In this document: in pieces, positions 17,760 through 26,557 of the stretch
How positions within the stretch are numbered: the first letter of the stretch is position 1
Layout: each line of letters starts with the position of its first letter
Source of the DNA: Flavobacterium sp. 20NA77.7
Lineage (GTDB): Bacteria; Bacteroidota; Bacteroidia; Flavobacteriales; Flavobacteriaceae
Direction: 5' to 3'
DNA: 64,000 nucleotides
NCBI RefSeq assembly: GCF_031326205.1
Contig: NZ_CP133721.1
Coordinates: forward strand, 1,054,001-1,118,000
Program-made: the position numbers and the translations under genes
Notes under the pieces: model-generated
What the model was told of the DNA's origin: nothing
Seen by the model: only the letters and a program-made list of their open reading frames with translations
Database searches by the model: none

Positions 17760-18347
17760 TTACTGAATACCTAATTTTTCTTTCAGTTTTAAAAATAAAA
17801 TGGCAATAGAATACGCATCATCAGACACTGAATTACGCTCACTTATTGAAATTTTTAACTGTTTGCTCATGTCTTCAAGTGAATAGGGCGTATCATTCGT
17901 GTCAACCCATTTATTAAACATGGCTTCAATATCAAATGCTTCATTTTTTAGTTTACCTAGTTTCATTCTATGCAAGCATTCGTTTATCATTTCAATATCA
18001 AAATTTATACGATGCCCTATAAGAACCGCATTATCCAAATAACCTAATAAATTAATTAGGGCTTGTTCTTCTGAGAGTTTATCAAATTTGCTAACGGTAA
18101 TAAACTCGTTTGCTAATTCATCTGTTTTTTCTTTTCCATGCTGAATGAATAGCTCAAAAGAATCTTTAATTAGAATTCTATTACCTACAACAGAAGTAGC
18201 GGCAATGCCCATAATAACATCTTTTTCAGTATCTAACCCTGATGTTTCCATACTAATAACTACATATTTAGTAGCTTTTCTTTTGAAAGAATCATTGTAT
18301 TTTTTCCAAAATTCAGGATATTCTTTATTAAATAAATTGGTTAGCAT
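17760..18347 (-). CDS. DnaQ-fold 3'-5' exonuclease-like protein with altered catalytic residues
   Basis: The 195-residue protein has the RNase H-like DEDD exonuclease layout: motif I at VVISMETSGLDTEKD, motif II at LIGHRINFDIEMINECL, motif III at ERNSVSDDAYSIAILFLKL. Canonical motif I is D-x-E; here it is S-M-E, so the first metal-binding Asp is replaced by Ser. In motif III the usual His is replaced by Asn (RNSVSDDA), although the final Asp remains. It may be catalytically weak or a binding protein. It sits 3 bases after the DUF294 gene, convergent with acs. Genes of these two families accompany acs/actP in many bacteria. Confidence 0.82.
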   Translation of the reverse strand: MLTNLFNKEYPEFWKKYNDSFKRKATKYVVISMETSGLDTEKDVIMGIAATSVVGNRILIKDSFELFIQHGKEKTDELANEFITVSKFDKLSEEQALINLLGYLDNAVLIGHRINFDIEMINECLHRMKLGKLKNEAFDIEAMFNKWVDTNDTPYSLEDMSKQLKISISERNSVSDDAYSIAILFLKLKEKLGIQ

Positions 18348-18350
18348 AAC

Positions 18351-20264
18351 TTATGAAAATCGGGTTAATTGGTATTTTTCTTTTATTAAATCAATAATTT
18401 CATCAATGACTTGAAGCGATTTTTTCAATTCCTCTTTGTCTATTTTACTTAGTTTGGAAGGATTAATATAGCTTCCATCATTATCATTTAGCACGCCTTC
18501 ATTCGTTCTCAGTCGCACTAATTCCATATAGTTTTCAGCGAAATCAAGGTATTTTTCTTTATTTTTCACATCAATCATAGCCATTTGTTTAAAACGTAAG
18601 TAAGTATTTGAAACTCCTTTTAAATTATGACTTAACGCAAAAATACGAGCAGCATCAACAAAAAATTGAATACCTTTTAGCTTAATATTAAATAAATCTT
18701 TATGAACACCGTGTTCTTCTACAGCAAATTTTTTGAAGAAGGTGAGGGGTTGCGGTGTTTTTAATAATTGGTTACCCATATAATCAAAGAATAGTTTATT
18801 ATTGCTAAAACTCTGATAAATAGCAATTTCTAAGGCATCTTTAATTTTTGTTTCACCATAAATATATTCATAATCAAAGAAAATACCACTAAAATCGCTC
18901 ATGTTTTCACCTGGTGTTTTAATCCAATTGGTGTATAGGTTGGTAAAATCTGAAAGTGATTTACACCATTTAATATTGCTAGCTAAATGTTCATTTGGGC
19001 AGGGTTTGTAACCTAGCGTTTCCATTTTTTGAATAACGGATTTTGCTAATTGTACAAAATAAAACTTAACATCTCTATGTTTATCAGGAGCTACGTCTTC
19101 ATAAATTAACATATTATCTTGATCACTTAAGACAAGTTGTTCTTTCCTTGCCTGACTTCCGAGTGCTAACCAAACGAAGCGAGCAGGAGGTGCTCCTAAT
19201 GACTCTAGTGCTAATTTTATACATTGCTGAATTATAGAATGTAATATTTCGCCAGCGGTATTTGCAATATGAGGAATTGGAATATTTTTTGTAAATGAAT
19301 TTTGAATAACAAAAAGATACTTTGAATGAATGTATTTAATTTCATCAAAATTTTTCGCATTTCTAATTTCATCAATCAGCACACCAGGATTATTGGATTG
19401 TGATTTAATAATATCTCGCTCTGAAATTATGCCTTTAATGCGGGTATTTTCAGAACCATCTTCTGTTACACATAGATGTGACGCATCATTTTTTAATAAC
19501 AATAATTGTGCTTCAGCAACAGAAATAGCAGCATCTACAATAACAAAATTAGTTTGCATTAATTGTGTAATATCTGCATCTAATTGAATGAGGCCAAACG
19601 CAATTTTTTTCCTAAAATCAGCATCCGTAACTAGGCCAATAATACGTGCGTTATTAGTAACTATTGCACAAGATTTTTGTAGTTCTACCATTTTCTTAGC
19701 AACTAATGAAATAGTAGCAGTAGTAGGTACTAACAAAGGTTCTTTGTCATATTCCAACTCTTGAAAATAGGAAAAATCAGTAGTTTCAGTGTCCGAAGTG
19801 GACTCTGAAACTGCTTTTATATTTTGATAATTTTCTCCTTTAGATTTTGCCTGATGTGAAAAACTTTCTAAGAAATAGTCTAATACAGAAGCATATTTTG
19901 TTAATAAAGGTTTGAAAAGTGCAATAGGAATAGCATAAACAATAGCATCCTCGTTAGCAATTGCATTTAAAGCATAATTATTTTTAGCAAAGAAAGGTCT
20001 TAATCCAAAAATAGAACCTAAATAACATTTTGAAATTAAAGTTTCTTGTGCATCAATTATCTTAGTCAAATGAATAACCCCAGAATTGACAATATAAAAA
20101 TTAGCATGCAATTCGTCATTTATTTTAAAAAGACGTTTATTTTTTTCTAAATAAATAATTTCGCTGTGTGATGCAATTTCAAACAAATCAGCATAATCAA
20201 CATTTTTAAAAGGCTCATACTGTTTAAGAAAGTCTACAATATTTTCTGCAAAAGTATTCTTCAT
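18351..20264 (-). CDS. cNMP-binding/CBS/DUF294 nucleotidyltransferase-like signalling protein
   Basis: A 637-residue protein in four parts. These are a cyclic-nucleotide-binding-like domain (about 1-125, with GVIHLTKIIDAQETLISKCY and LGSIFGLRPFF), two CBS repeats (about 160-285), a DUF294 nucleotidyltransferase-like domain with the active-site pattern GSQARKEQLVLSDQDNML near residue 365, and the DUF294 C-terminal helical domain. The Gly-Ser...Asp-x-Asp signature is intact, so nucleotidyl transfer is possible (relatives include GlnD-like uridylyltransferases). It should sense a nucleotide and energy state. Pairing with the DnaQ-like gene and adjacency to acs suggest control of acetate metabolism or its carrier. 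Confidence 0.88.
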   Translation of the reverse strand: MKNTFAENIVDFLKQYEPFKNVDYADLFEIASHSEIIYLEKNKRLFKINDELHANFYIVNSGVIHLTKIIDAQETLISKCYLGSIFGLRPFFAKNNYALNAIANEDAIVYAIPIALFKPLLTKYASVLDYFLESFSHQAKSKGENYQNIKAVSESTSDTETTDFSYFQELEYDKEPLLVPTTATISLVAKKMVELQKSCAIVTNNARIIGLVTDADFRKKIAFGLIQLDADITQLMQTNFVIVDAAISVAEAQLLLLKNDASHLCVTEDGSENTRIKGIISERDIIKSQSNNPGVLIDEIRNAKNFDEIKYIHSKYLFVIQNSFTKNIPIPHIANTAGEILHSIIQQCIKLALESLGAPPARFVWLALGSQARKEQLVLSDQDNMLIYEDVAPDKHRDVKFYFVQLAKSVIQKMETLGYKPCPNEHLASNIKWCKSLSDFTNLYTNWIKTPGENMSDFSGIFFDYEYIYGETKIKDALEIAIYQSFSNNKLFFDYMGNQLLKTPQPLTFFKKFAVEEHGVHKDLFNIKLKGIQFFVDAARIFALSHNLKGVSNTYLRFKQMAMIDVKNKEKYLDFAENYMELVRLRTNEGVLNDNDGSYINPSKLSKIDKEELKKSLQVIDEIIDLIKEKYQLTRFS

Positions 20265-20393
20265 AATAGGTGTGTGGAATAGTACATCAAATGTACAATT
20301 AATTTAAAAACTATATATATGCTAGAAGTAAATTTTATATTTTACATAATGTATATTATAATTCAAAAAACTATAATAGAAATAATAAATAAG

Positions 20394-20424
20394 TTGTTTA
20401 TCCGTAAATATTGAATTATTTTTG
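20394..20424 (+). promoter_or_regulatory. Flavobacterial-type promoter of the 120-residue hypothetical gene
   Basis: TTG at 20394-20396 and TATTTTTG at 20417-20424 are separated by 20 bases, matching the -33 TTG / -7 TAnnTTTG pattern. The -7 box ends 20 bases before the start codon at 20445. Confidence 0.65.
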
Positions 20425-20444
20425 CGTCTTAAAAATAACACATT

Positions 20445-20807
20445 TTGAAAAATAAAACTGCCCTTGCCCTCGTTCAAAAAATTCAAAAAGAATTAACAGC
20501 TAAAAAATTTGGTTGCGAAACAATTATTGAAACTTTAAAAGAATTACGAACCATTTCATTAGGAGAAAAAAATCCTGTGTTAACAAAAGCCTTGAGATTG
20601 GCTTATGAACATTTAGAAAATCAAAAAGCTTTCTACATTGGAATTCCAGCAGACGAAACTTCTGAAGATGAAATTACTTCTTTTAATTTTTCAAAAGAAA
20701 ATGATTTAGAAAGTTTAGCTTATTTTATTGCGCTTACACAAGACGCTACAAAAGCAAATAATTTATTAGATTTAAAAGAATACAATAAAGCATTCTTAGC
20801 ATATTAA
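20445..20807 (+). CDS. Conserved-looking hypothetical protein
   Basis: I do not recognise this 120-residue soluble protein. It begins with a TTG codon (KNKTALALVQKIQKEL), directly preceded by a good promoter, and is mainly alpha-helical with a central acidic stretch (IPADETSEDEITSFNFSKEN). No signal peptide or membrane segment is present. It is transcribed divergently from the DUF294 gene and stands alone (110 bases to the next gene). The TTG start is the only one that keeps the N-terminal helix. Confidence 0.65.
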   Translation: MKNKTALALVQKIQKELTAKKFGCETIIETLKELRTISLGEKNPVLTKALRLAYEHLENQKAFYIGIPADETSEDEITSFNFSKENDLESLAYFIALTQDATKANNLLDLKEYNKAFLAY

Positions 20808-20916
20808 TTCTATTTTACATAATAATATTGCTGCTATTTTAACAGTAATTTAGCTATCCAAAATTGTTTTAATTGTGTAAGTACTACTACTTTTGTTGTA
20901 ACTTAAATGAGTTATT

Positions 20917-21195
20917 ATGCTTAAATCTTTTAAATACACAGCCCTTTCTGAAGGTGTTTCTTTTTTAGTTTTACTAGTAAATATGTTAGTTATTCAGCCA
21001 CTGAATGTTGACTTATACAAATTACTATTAAAGCCCATTGGTATGGCACATGGTATCTTATTTATACTTTACATTGTATTAGCCTTCTTACTTAAAGAAG
21101 ATAAAAAATGGAATTTCAAAGATCTTAGTGTTATTATTTTGGCCTCTTTTCTTCCTTTTGGAACATTTTACATTGATGCAAAATATTTAAAATAA
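20917..21195 (+). CDS. DUF3817 small membrane protein
   Basis: The 92-residue protein has three hydrophobic segments. It shows the DUF3817 pattern: an N-terminal SEGVSFLVLLVNMLVIQP helix, then KPIGMAHGILFILYIVLAF, and a last helix ending near GTFYIDAKYLK. Function is unknown; relatives are small integral membrane proteins. It precedes the MscS-like channel by 7 bases and is probably cotranscribed. Confidence 0.82.
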   Translation: MLKSFKYTALSEGVSFLVLLVNMLVIQPLNVDLYKLLLKPIGMAHGILFILYIVLAFLLKEDKKWNFKDLSVIILASFLPFGTFYIDAKYLK

Positions 21196-21202
21196 TTTGT
21201 AT

Positions 21203-22432
21203 ATGAAAGTATTTGATATTGCTGAACCCCTTTTAAAAAATGTTAACCCTACTCTAGCGTTATATGCTAATTTAGTGGTTAATTTACTTGTTTTAGCTAT
21301 CATTGCGTATGTATTAGATTATGTTTTCAAAAAAGTATTAATCGTTATTTTAGCCCTTATTGCTATTCGAACAAAGTCAAGTTTTGATGATTTTTTGGTT
21401 GCAAATAAAACAGCTAAGTACATTGCACATCTAGTTCCGCTTTATTATATATACAAAAAAGTCCCTATAGTTTTAGATAAATTTGTCTATTGGGAAGCAT
21501 TTTTTGGCAAACTAGTAAAGTTTAATATTATTGTACTTTCCATTCTTATTATACGAAGTATTTTCAATTCCCTTAAGGATTATTTAAAAGAACAACCAAA
21601 ATATAAAGATAAACCTATAGACAGCTATATCCAAGTCATTATGATAATGATGTGGGTATATGGTGCAATTTCTTTTATTTTAATCCTATTTGATACTACA
21701 AAAGGTACACTATTAACTGCTTTTGGTTCAGTTTCGGCCATTATTATCTTAGTATTTAGAGATACTATTTTAGGATTTGTAGCAAGTATTCAAGTCACTG
21801 TCAATGATATGGTTAGAATTGGAGATTGGATTACAGTAGATAAATATGGCGCTGATGGTGATGTAGAAGAAATCAACTTAGCTACAGTAAAAGTTCGTAA
21901 TTTTGATAACACTACTTCTACTATTCCTACCTATAGCTTAATTTCAGATAGTTTTAGAAATTGGAGAGGGATGATTAATTCTGATGGTAGAAGAATTAAA
22001 CGACATATTTTAATTAAAGGGAATTCTGTTCGCTTTTTAAAAGATGAGGACATTCAAAGATTAAAACAAATTAGTTTAATTACCAACTATTTAGATAAAC
22101 GTCAACACGATATTGACAAATTTAATCAAAGTCATAATATAGACAAAAGCTTGCAGATAAACGGTAGAAACCTAACTAATTTAGGGGTTTTTAGAAAATA
22201 CATCCAGCAATATATTTTGTCTCACCCAGGCATTAATAAAGATATGTTATTGATGGTTCGTTATTTACAACCAACTGAAAAAGGGATTCCGCTTGAAGTG
22301 TACTGTTTTAGTAATGATAAAGTATGGGAAAACTACGAATACATTATGTCTGATATTTTTGATCATATTGTGGCATCTATTGGTTATTTTGATTTAGAAC
22401 TTTTTGAATTACAACCTTCAAAAAATAATTAA
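21203..22432 (+). CDS. MscS-family mechanosensitive ion channel
   Basis: The 409-residue protein has four or five N-terminal membrane helices, then the pore-lining helix and beta domain of MscS (around residues 170-255). The recognisable core is VFRDTILGFVASIQVTVND, MVRIGDWITVDKYGADGDV and TSTIPTYSLISDSFRNWRG. It should open on membrane tension to release solutes during hypo-osmotic shock. I prefer the ATG at 21203 to the in-frame TTG at 21197. The stop is 1 base from the convergent NUDIX gene's stop. Confidence 0.92.
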   Translation: MKVFDIAEPLLKNVNPTLALYANLVVNLLVLAIIAYVLDYVFKKVLIVILALIAIRTKSSFDDFLVANKTAKYIAHLVPLYYIYKKVPIVLDKFVYWEAFFGKLVKFNIIVLSILIIRSIFNSLKDYLKEQPKYKDKPIDSYIQVIMIMMWVYGAISFILILFDTTKGTLLTAFGSVSAIIILVFRDTILGFVASIQVTVNDMVRIGDWITVDKYGADGDVEEINLATVKVRNFDNTTSTIPTYSLISDSFRNWRGMINSDGRRIKRHILIKGNSVRFLKDEDIQRLKQISLITNYLDKRQHDIDKFNQSHNIDKSLQINGRNLTNLGVFRKYIQQYILSHPGINKDMLLMVRYLQPTEKGIPLEVYCFSNDKVWENYEYIMSDIFDHIVASIGYFDLELFELQPSKNN

Positions 22433-22433
22433 T

Positions 22434-22844
22434 TTAAATTTTAATTACTTTATTAATTATTTCTTCATGATCAAAAGCTAAATCAGGTAAATTATTGATA
22501 AAAAACCATTTAACTTCTTTAGCATCATCTAAAGGTTTAATATCTTGTTGACTAGTTAATTGTGCGCTAAACGCTATAGAAACCATATGTCCGCGCGGAT
22601 CTCTACCTGGTTTTCCAAAAGCACCAATTTGAATAACTTCACTCACAGTCACATTTGTTTCTTCTTTCAGTTCACGTTTGGCCGCCTCCTCTAAGTCTTC
22701 GTTTTCATCTACAAAACCACCAGGCAACGCCCAACAGTCTTTAAAAGGGTTGTTTTTTCGTTTAATTAATAAAATTTCATTACGATTTTCATTGAAAACC
22801 ACCACATCAACAGTTAGGAAAATTTTTGAAATATATTTTGTCAT
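22434..22844 (-). CDS. NUDIX hydrolase
   Basis: A 136-residue NUDIX protein with the Nudix box at about residues 42-64 (G-x5-E-x7-REL-x-EE-x-NV, beginning GGFVDENEDLEEAAKREL). All the catalytic glutamates are present. It would hydrolyse a nucleoside diphosphate linked to another moiety; the CWALPGGFVDE segment resembles ADP-ribose pyrophosphatase-type enzymes. The gene is isolated, and its start faces the next plus-strand gene across only 30 bases, so the two promoters must overlap. Confidence 0.9.
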   Translation of the reverse strand: MTKYISKIFLTVDVVVFNENRNEILLIKRKNNPFKDCWALPGGFVDENEDLEEAAKRELKEETNVTVSEVIQIGAFGKPGRDPRGHMVSIAFSAQLTSQQDIKPLDDAKEVKWFFINNLPDLAFDHEEIINKVIKI

Positions 22845-22874
22845 TGATTTTTTTTGTAAATTTAAAACAAAAAA

Positions 22875-23261
22875 ATGAGTGCTAGAGAAGAATGGTTAAA
22901 CCAATTTAAATCAATGCCTTTTGGTAATGAATTAGCCTCTTCGTTACCGGAGGAAAAGTTTCAAAACCAAACACTTAGACCTATATTAAAGTGGCAAAAT
23001 GAACTATTACTAGAAGTTTTTAGAAATTATGCAAGTAAGCAAAAAGGTGTATTTTTTTCACTCTCTCCAGAAAAAAAAGAAGCCTATATAGAAAATGTTA
23101 TCCAAAAAGACATTAAGTTTAGAAACACGATAAAAGGTATCGTTATTGGTTTATTTAGTTTAGAAGAATTTCAAGATTATATAAAAAATTCATCAAACTT
23201 AAACAAAAGAATGATGAATTTAGTTATTGAGCGTTTAAAAAGCCAGAGTATGGTTATATAA
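22875..23261 (+). CDS. Hypothetical protein (128 residues), no recognised family
   Basis: A soluble, mostly helical protein starting MSAREEWLNQFKSMPFGNEL with no signal peptide, membrane segment or metal motif. The central segment LKWQNELLLEVFRNYASKQ and the C-terminal LNKRMMNLVIERLKSQ look like amphipathic helices. The coding pattern resembles its neighbours, and the start is placed by an ATG closely following the NUDIX gene's divergent start. I cannot assign a role. Confidence 0.7.
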   Translation: MSAREEWLNQFKSMPFGNELASSLPEEKFQNQTLRPILKWQNELLLEVFRNYASKQKGVFFSLSPEKKEAYIENVIQKDIKFRNTIKGIVIGLFSLEEFQDYIKNSSNLNKRMMNLVIERLKSQSMVI

Positions 23262-23277
23262 GTGAATAGCTGCTATA

Positions 23278-23958
23278 TTAATATAAACTTTCACCATTTA
23301 AATCAGTAGTCAACACATCGCTCATGTAGTCAAAAAACGGACGCATAGCACAAAATGTTTGAATAACTTCTTCGCTGAAATTAGGTGATAAAACTTCTTT
23401 ATTTGTAAAATTTCTAGTTAACAAAAATTGTTTCTTTCGAATAAGTGCTATCGCTTCATGAGTTTTATCAAATCCTTTTGGAGCAGTTTTCAACTCCTCA
23501 CCTTTCAAACAAGAAAAATAAGTAACAAAAGTATCAGCGGAAATAATAGCATTTAATTCGGAGGCGTCTAATTCAATTTCTTTTCTTATTCGAAATAAAT
23601 CATCTGCATTTGGTGCCCAAAATCCACCACCAACAAAACTTGCATTGTTTTCTATATGTAAATACATACCGCCTCGTAACAAGGGTTTTGTTCTACTAAA
23701 TCCCACCGAAAAATGATTTTTATAAGGCGATTTATCTTTTGAAAAACGCACATCTCTATAAATTCTAAAAATTTGCATTTTCTCAATACTATCTACCTGC
23801 TCTAATTTTGAATAAATGCTTTCAAAAAAAGATTTAGCTTTTTGTTCTTGAAGCTGGAATTGTTTTTTATTCGCGGCAAACCATTCTCGATTATTATTTG
23901 CTTGTAAGTCATTTAAAAAATCAAATAGTTCTTGGTCTAACATCAACTTAGTCATCAT
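23278..23958 (-). CDS. DUF2461 (TIGR02453) family protein
   Basis: The 226-residue protein matches the DUF2461 family. It has the N-terminal LFDFLNDLQANNNREWFAAN, the family-defining IYRDVRFSKDKSPYKNHFSV, and GGMYLHIENNASFVGGGFW. Function is not established. Its start overlaps the end of the upstream membrane-protein gene by 11 bases, which implies cotranscription and probable translational coupling. Confidence 0.9.
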   Translation of the reverse strand: MMTKLMLDQELFDFLNDLQANNNREWFAANKKQFQLQEQKAKSFFESIYSKLEQVDSIEKMQIFRIYRDVRFSKDKSPYKNHFSVGFSRTKPLLRGGMYLHIENNASFVGGGFWAPNADDLFRIRKEIELDASELNAIISADTFVTYFSCLKGEELKTAPKGFDKTHEAIALIRKKQFLLTRNFTNKEVLSPNFSEEVIQTFCAMRPFFDYMSDVLTTDLNGESLY

Positions 23959-24433
23959 GTTCTTCAGATTCTATTGCAGGTGTTGTGGCTTGATTAGCTC
24001 TAATTTCAGTGTGACGAATTTCTCCACCAGAAGTCCCCACAGTTTTTGCCACTACAGCACTTCCCACAGCACAAACTAACGTACAAACAGCAACTATTTG
24101 ATTCCATGATTTATTTTTTAAGCTGGCAAATAGTCCAGCTAATGAAAATAGCCCCGTAGCATACATTAATAGTGCAAATTTTTCTGCAATTTCTTCATGC
24201 TCATGTATGATTTGATGACCAACATTTGGAAGTTCTTCAACCAACTCCTCTGCTCCTTCTCCAGTAAACATACTAGCAAATGTAAAAAGAGAACTTGTGA
24301 GTAAAACAACATAAGCAACTCGTTTAATAATTTCATTTTTAAAGCCAAAACCAACTACTAAAATTGCAATTCCAAAAATACCACCAATAAGTGGAAAATG
24401 GTTTACCACCATGTGTAAATGTGCGTCATTCAT
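23948..24433 (-). CDS. Four-helix membrane protein, DUF2231-like
   Basis: The 161-residue protein begins MNDAHLHMVVNHFPLIGGIF. The paired His and 'HFP' of the first helix, the later FTGEGAEELVEELP and the HEHEEIAEKF segment resemble DUF2231-type membrane proteins, which often occur with haem or redox systems. Four hydrophobic segments are visible, at about 13-30, 37-53, 86-103 and 110-128. Histidines near the membrane could bind haem or metal, but this is conjecture. It overlaps the DUF2461 gene by 11 bases. Confidence 0.7.
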   Translation of the reverse strand: MNDAHLHMVVNHFPLIGGIFGIAILVVGFGFKNEIIKRVAYVVLLTSSLFTFASMFTGEGAEELVEELPNVGHQIIHEHEEIAEKFALLMYATGLFSLAGLFASLKNKSWNQIVAVCTLVCAVGSAVVAKTVGTSGGEIRHTEIRANQATTPAIESEEHDD

Positions 24434-24484
24434 ACTTATTTAGATTAAAATTTATATCTTTACTCCCTAATACTATTTCATTCC

Positions 24485-26554
24485 ATGAAAACTATCTTAA
24501 AGCATTATCTAGTCTATAAAAACATCGCTTTATTCTATTTAATTATAGGATTTATTACCAGAATTGTATTGTTAATACATCCCATTACACAAAGCAATTT
24601 TTCATTTATAGACTATGTAAAGATATTCATTTTTGGATTACTTTCAGACTTTTTTATTTTCATTTTCATTGGAAGTTTGCTTTGGTTGTATTTATTATTT
24701 CTTTCCAATTCAAAATTTAAAAAACCGTACGGCTACTATATTTTTTCATTTTTTATACTTTTATTCGTTTACATTTTGTCTGGAAAAAGTATATTATCTG
24801 AATACGGAGGCGTTTTACCTGAAATTGGACTGGCATTCGTAGGACTTAAAACCCTATTTTTTGGATTGCTTTTATTTGTAGAAAAATATCGAGGAAAAAT
24901 TAGACTTGCTTTATTTTCAGTTACCCTATTTTTATTTGTTCTTCTCATTATTCAAAATGCGGTAAGCGAATTTTTCTTTTGGAATGAATTTGGGGTTCGT
25001 TTTAATTTCATAGCCGTAGATTACTTGGTTTACACCAACACTGTAATTGGCAATATAATGGAGTCATATCCTGTTGTTCCTTTATTTACAGGTGTAGGTA
25101 TATTGGCAATAGGTACTACCTATTTTATTGTAAAACATTCAAAGTCATATTTAGCAAATTTACCAGATTTTAGTAGTAAACTTAAAATTTCTCTAATGCA
25201 AATAGGGTTGATTTGTGTTGCGGTTTTTAGCATTCCTTTTTTAGCTAAACAAGAAAATACAAATAATATATTTACAAATGAACTGCAAAGCAATGGAACT
25301 TATAAATTTTATTTGGCTTTCAAAAATAGCGAATTAGATTTTATAAAATTTTATGACACATTACCAGAAAATGAGCTGAAAAAATATACCACTTATCAAT
25401 ACAACCATACTTCAACTACACAAGGTAATGAAATGCATAAAAATGTGGTTTTAATTACGGTTGAAAGTTTAAGTGCTGAGTTTATGAAATGTTATGGAAA
25501 TCAAGAAAACATTACACCTTTTTTAGATGAATTAGCTCAAAAAAGCTTGTTTTTCACTAATTTATATGCCACAGGTAATAGAACCGTTAGAGGGCTAGAA
25601 GCCGTTACTTTGTGCTTACCTCCTACTCCTGGAGAAAGCATTGTAAAACGCCTTGATAACAAAAACAAATTTAGCACAGGAAGTATCTTTAAAGAGAAGG
25701 GCTATCAAGTTAAGTTTTTGTATGGTGGAGATGCCTTCTTTGATAATATGAAAGATTTTTTTGGAGGAAACGGGTACGATGTAGTTGATAAAGCAAATTT
25801 TGCAGCTAATGAAGTAAGTTTTTCAAATATTTGGGGAGTCTGTGATGAAGATATGGCTAAAAAAGCAATCCAAGTAATGAATAAAGAGCATAAAACCGGA
25901 AAACCATTTTTTAATCATTGGATGACTGTAAGTAATCATAGACCATTTACCTATCCAGAAGGAAAAATTGACATTCCATCCGATTCAAAATCAAGAAGTG
26001 GTGGTGTAAAATATACTGATTTTGCATTAAAACAATTTTTTGCCATGGCCGAAAAGCAGCCTTGGTTTAAAAATACGGTTTTTGTTATCGTTGCAGATCA
26101 TTGTGCATCAAGTTCAGGAAAAACAGAACTTCCTGTTGATAAATATAGAATTCCCGCCTTCATATATGCACCAGGATTTATCAAGCCTCAACAATGCCAT
26201 ACGTTGATGTCACAAATAGATTTAATGCCTACCGCAATGAGTTTGCTTAACTTCAATTATACCTCTAAATTTTTTGGAGAAAATGTATTTAGTCCTTTGT
26301 ATCAACCAAGAGCGTTTATTGCAACCTATCAGGATTTAGGGTATATAAAAGAAAATCATTTAACAATTATTTCTCCTGTAAAAAAAATAAAACAATTTGA
26401 AATAATGCCTAAGACTTCAAATCCATTTGAACTCTATTTCAATGAAAAGTTACTTACTTCACCAAATGAAAAACTAAAAAAAGAAACAATTGCGTATTAT
26501 CAAACGGCAACTTCTTTATTAAAAGCAAAGAAATATCAAGTAACTAAAAAATAA
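24485..26554 (+). CDS. LTA synthase-family membrane sulfatase/phosphotransferase
   Basis: The 689-residue protein has five N-terminal membrane helices (about 1-260) and a C-terminal alkaline-phosphatase/sulfatase fold domain. The metal-site start is NVVLITVESLSAEFMKCYG, the nucleophile is Thr at about 367 (GNRTVRGLEA), and the distal site is FVIVADHCASSSG. LtaS relatives transfer glycerol-phosphate or phosphoethanolamine groups. In a Gram-negative bacterium the product is not lipoteichoic acid but probably a phospho-modified envelope glycan or lipid. It stands alone between divergent and convergent neighbours. Confidence 0.88.
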   Translation: MKTILKHYLVYKNIALFYLIIGFITRIVLLIHPITQSNFSFIDYVKIFIFGLLSDFFIFIFIGSLLWLYLLFLSNSKFKKPYGYYIFSFFILLFVYILSGKSILSEYGGVLPEIGLAFVGLKTLFFGLLLFVEKYRGKIRLALFSVTLFLFVLLIIQNAVSEFFFWNEFGVRFNFIAVDYLVYTNTVIGNIMESYPVVPLFTGVGILAIGTTYFIVKHSKSYLANLPDFSSKLKISLMQIGLICVAVFSIPFLAKQENTNNIFTNELQSNGTYKFYLAFKNSELDFIKFYDTLPENELKKYTTYQYNHTSTTQGNEMHKNVVLITVESLSAEFMKCYGNQENITPFLDELAQKSLFFTNLYATGNRTVRGLEAVTLCLPPTPGESIVKRLDNKNKFSTGSIFKEKGYQVKFLYGGDAFFDNMKDFFGGNGYDVVDKANFAANEVSFSNIWGVCDEDMAKKAIQVMNKEHKTGKPFFNHWMTVSNHRPFTYPEGKIDIPSDSKSRSGGVKYTDFALKQFFAMAEKQPWFKNTVFVIVADHCASSSGKTELPVDKYRIPAFIYAPGFIKPQQCHTLMSQIDLMPTAMSLLNFNYTSKFFGENVFSPLYQPRAFIATYQDLGYIKENHLTIISPVKKIKQFEIMPKTSNPFELYFNEKLLTSPNEKLKKETIAYYQTATSLLKAKKYQVTKK

Positions 26555-26557
26555 ATT

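Noticed and set aside
24485..26554. Lipoteichoic acid synthase in the strict sense
   Set aside because: The window encodes lipid A and outer-membrane genes, so the organism is Gram-negative; only the enzyme family, not the LTA product, is supported.
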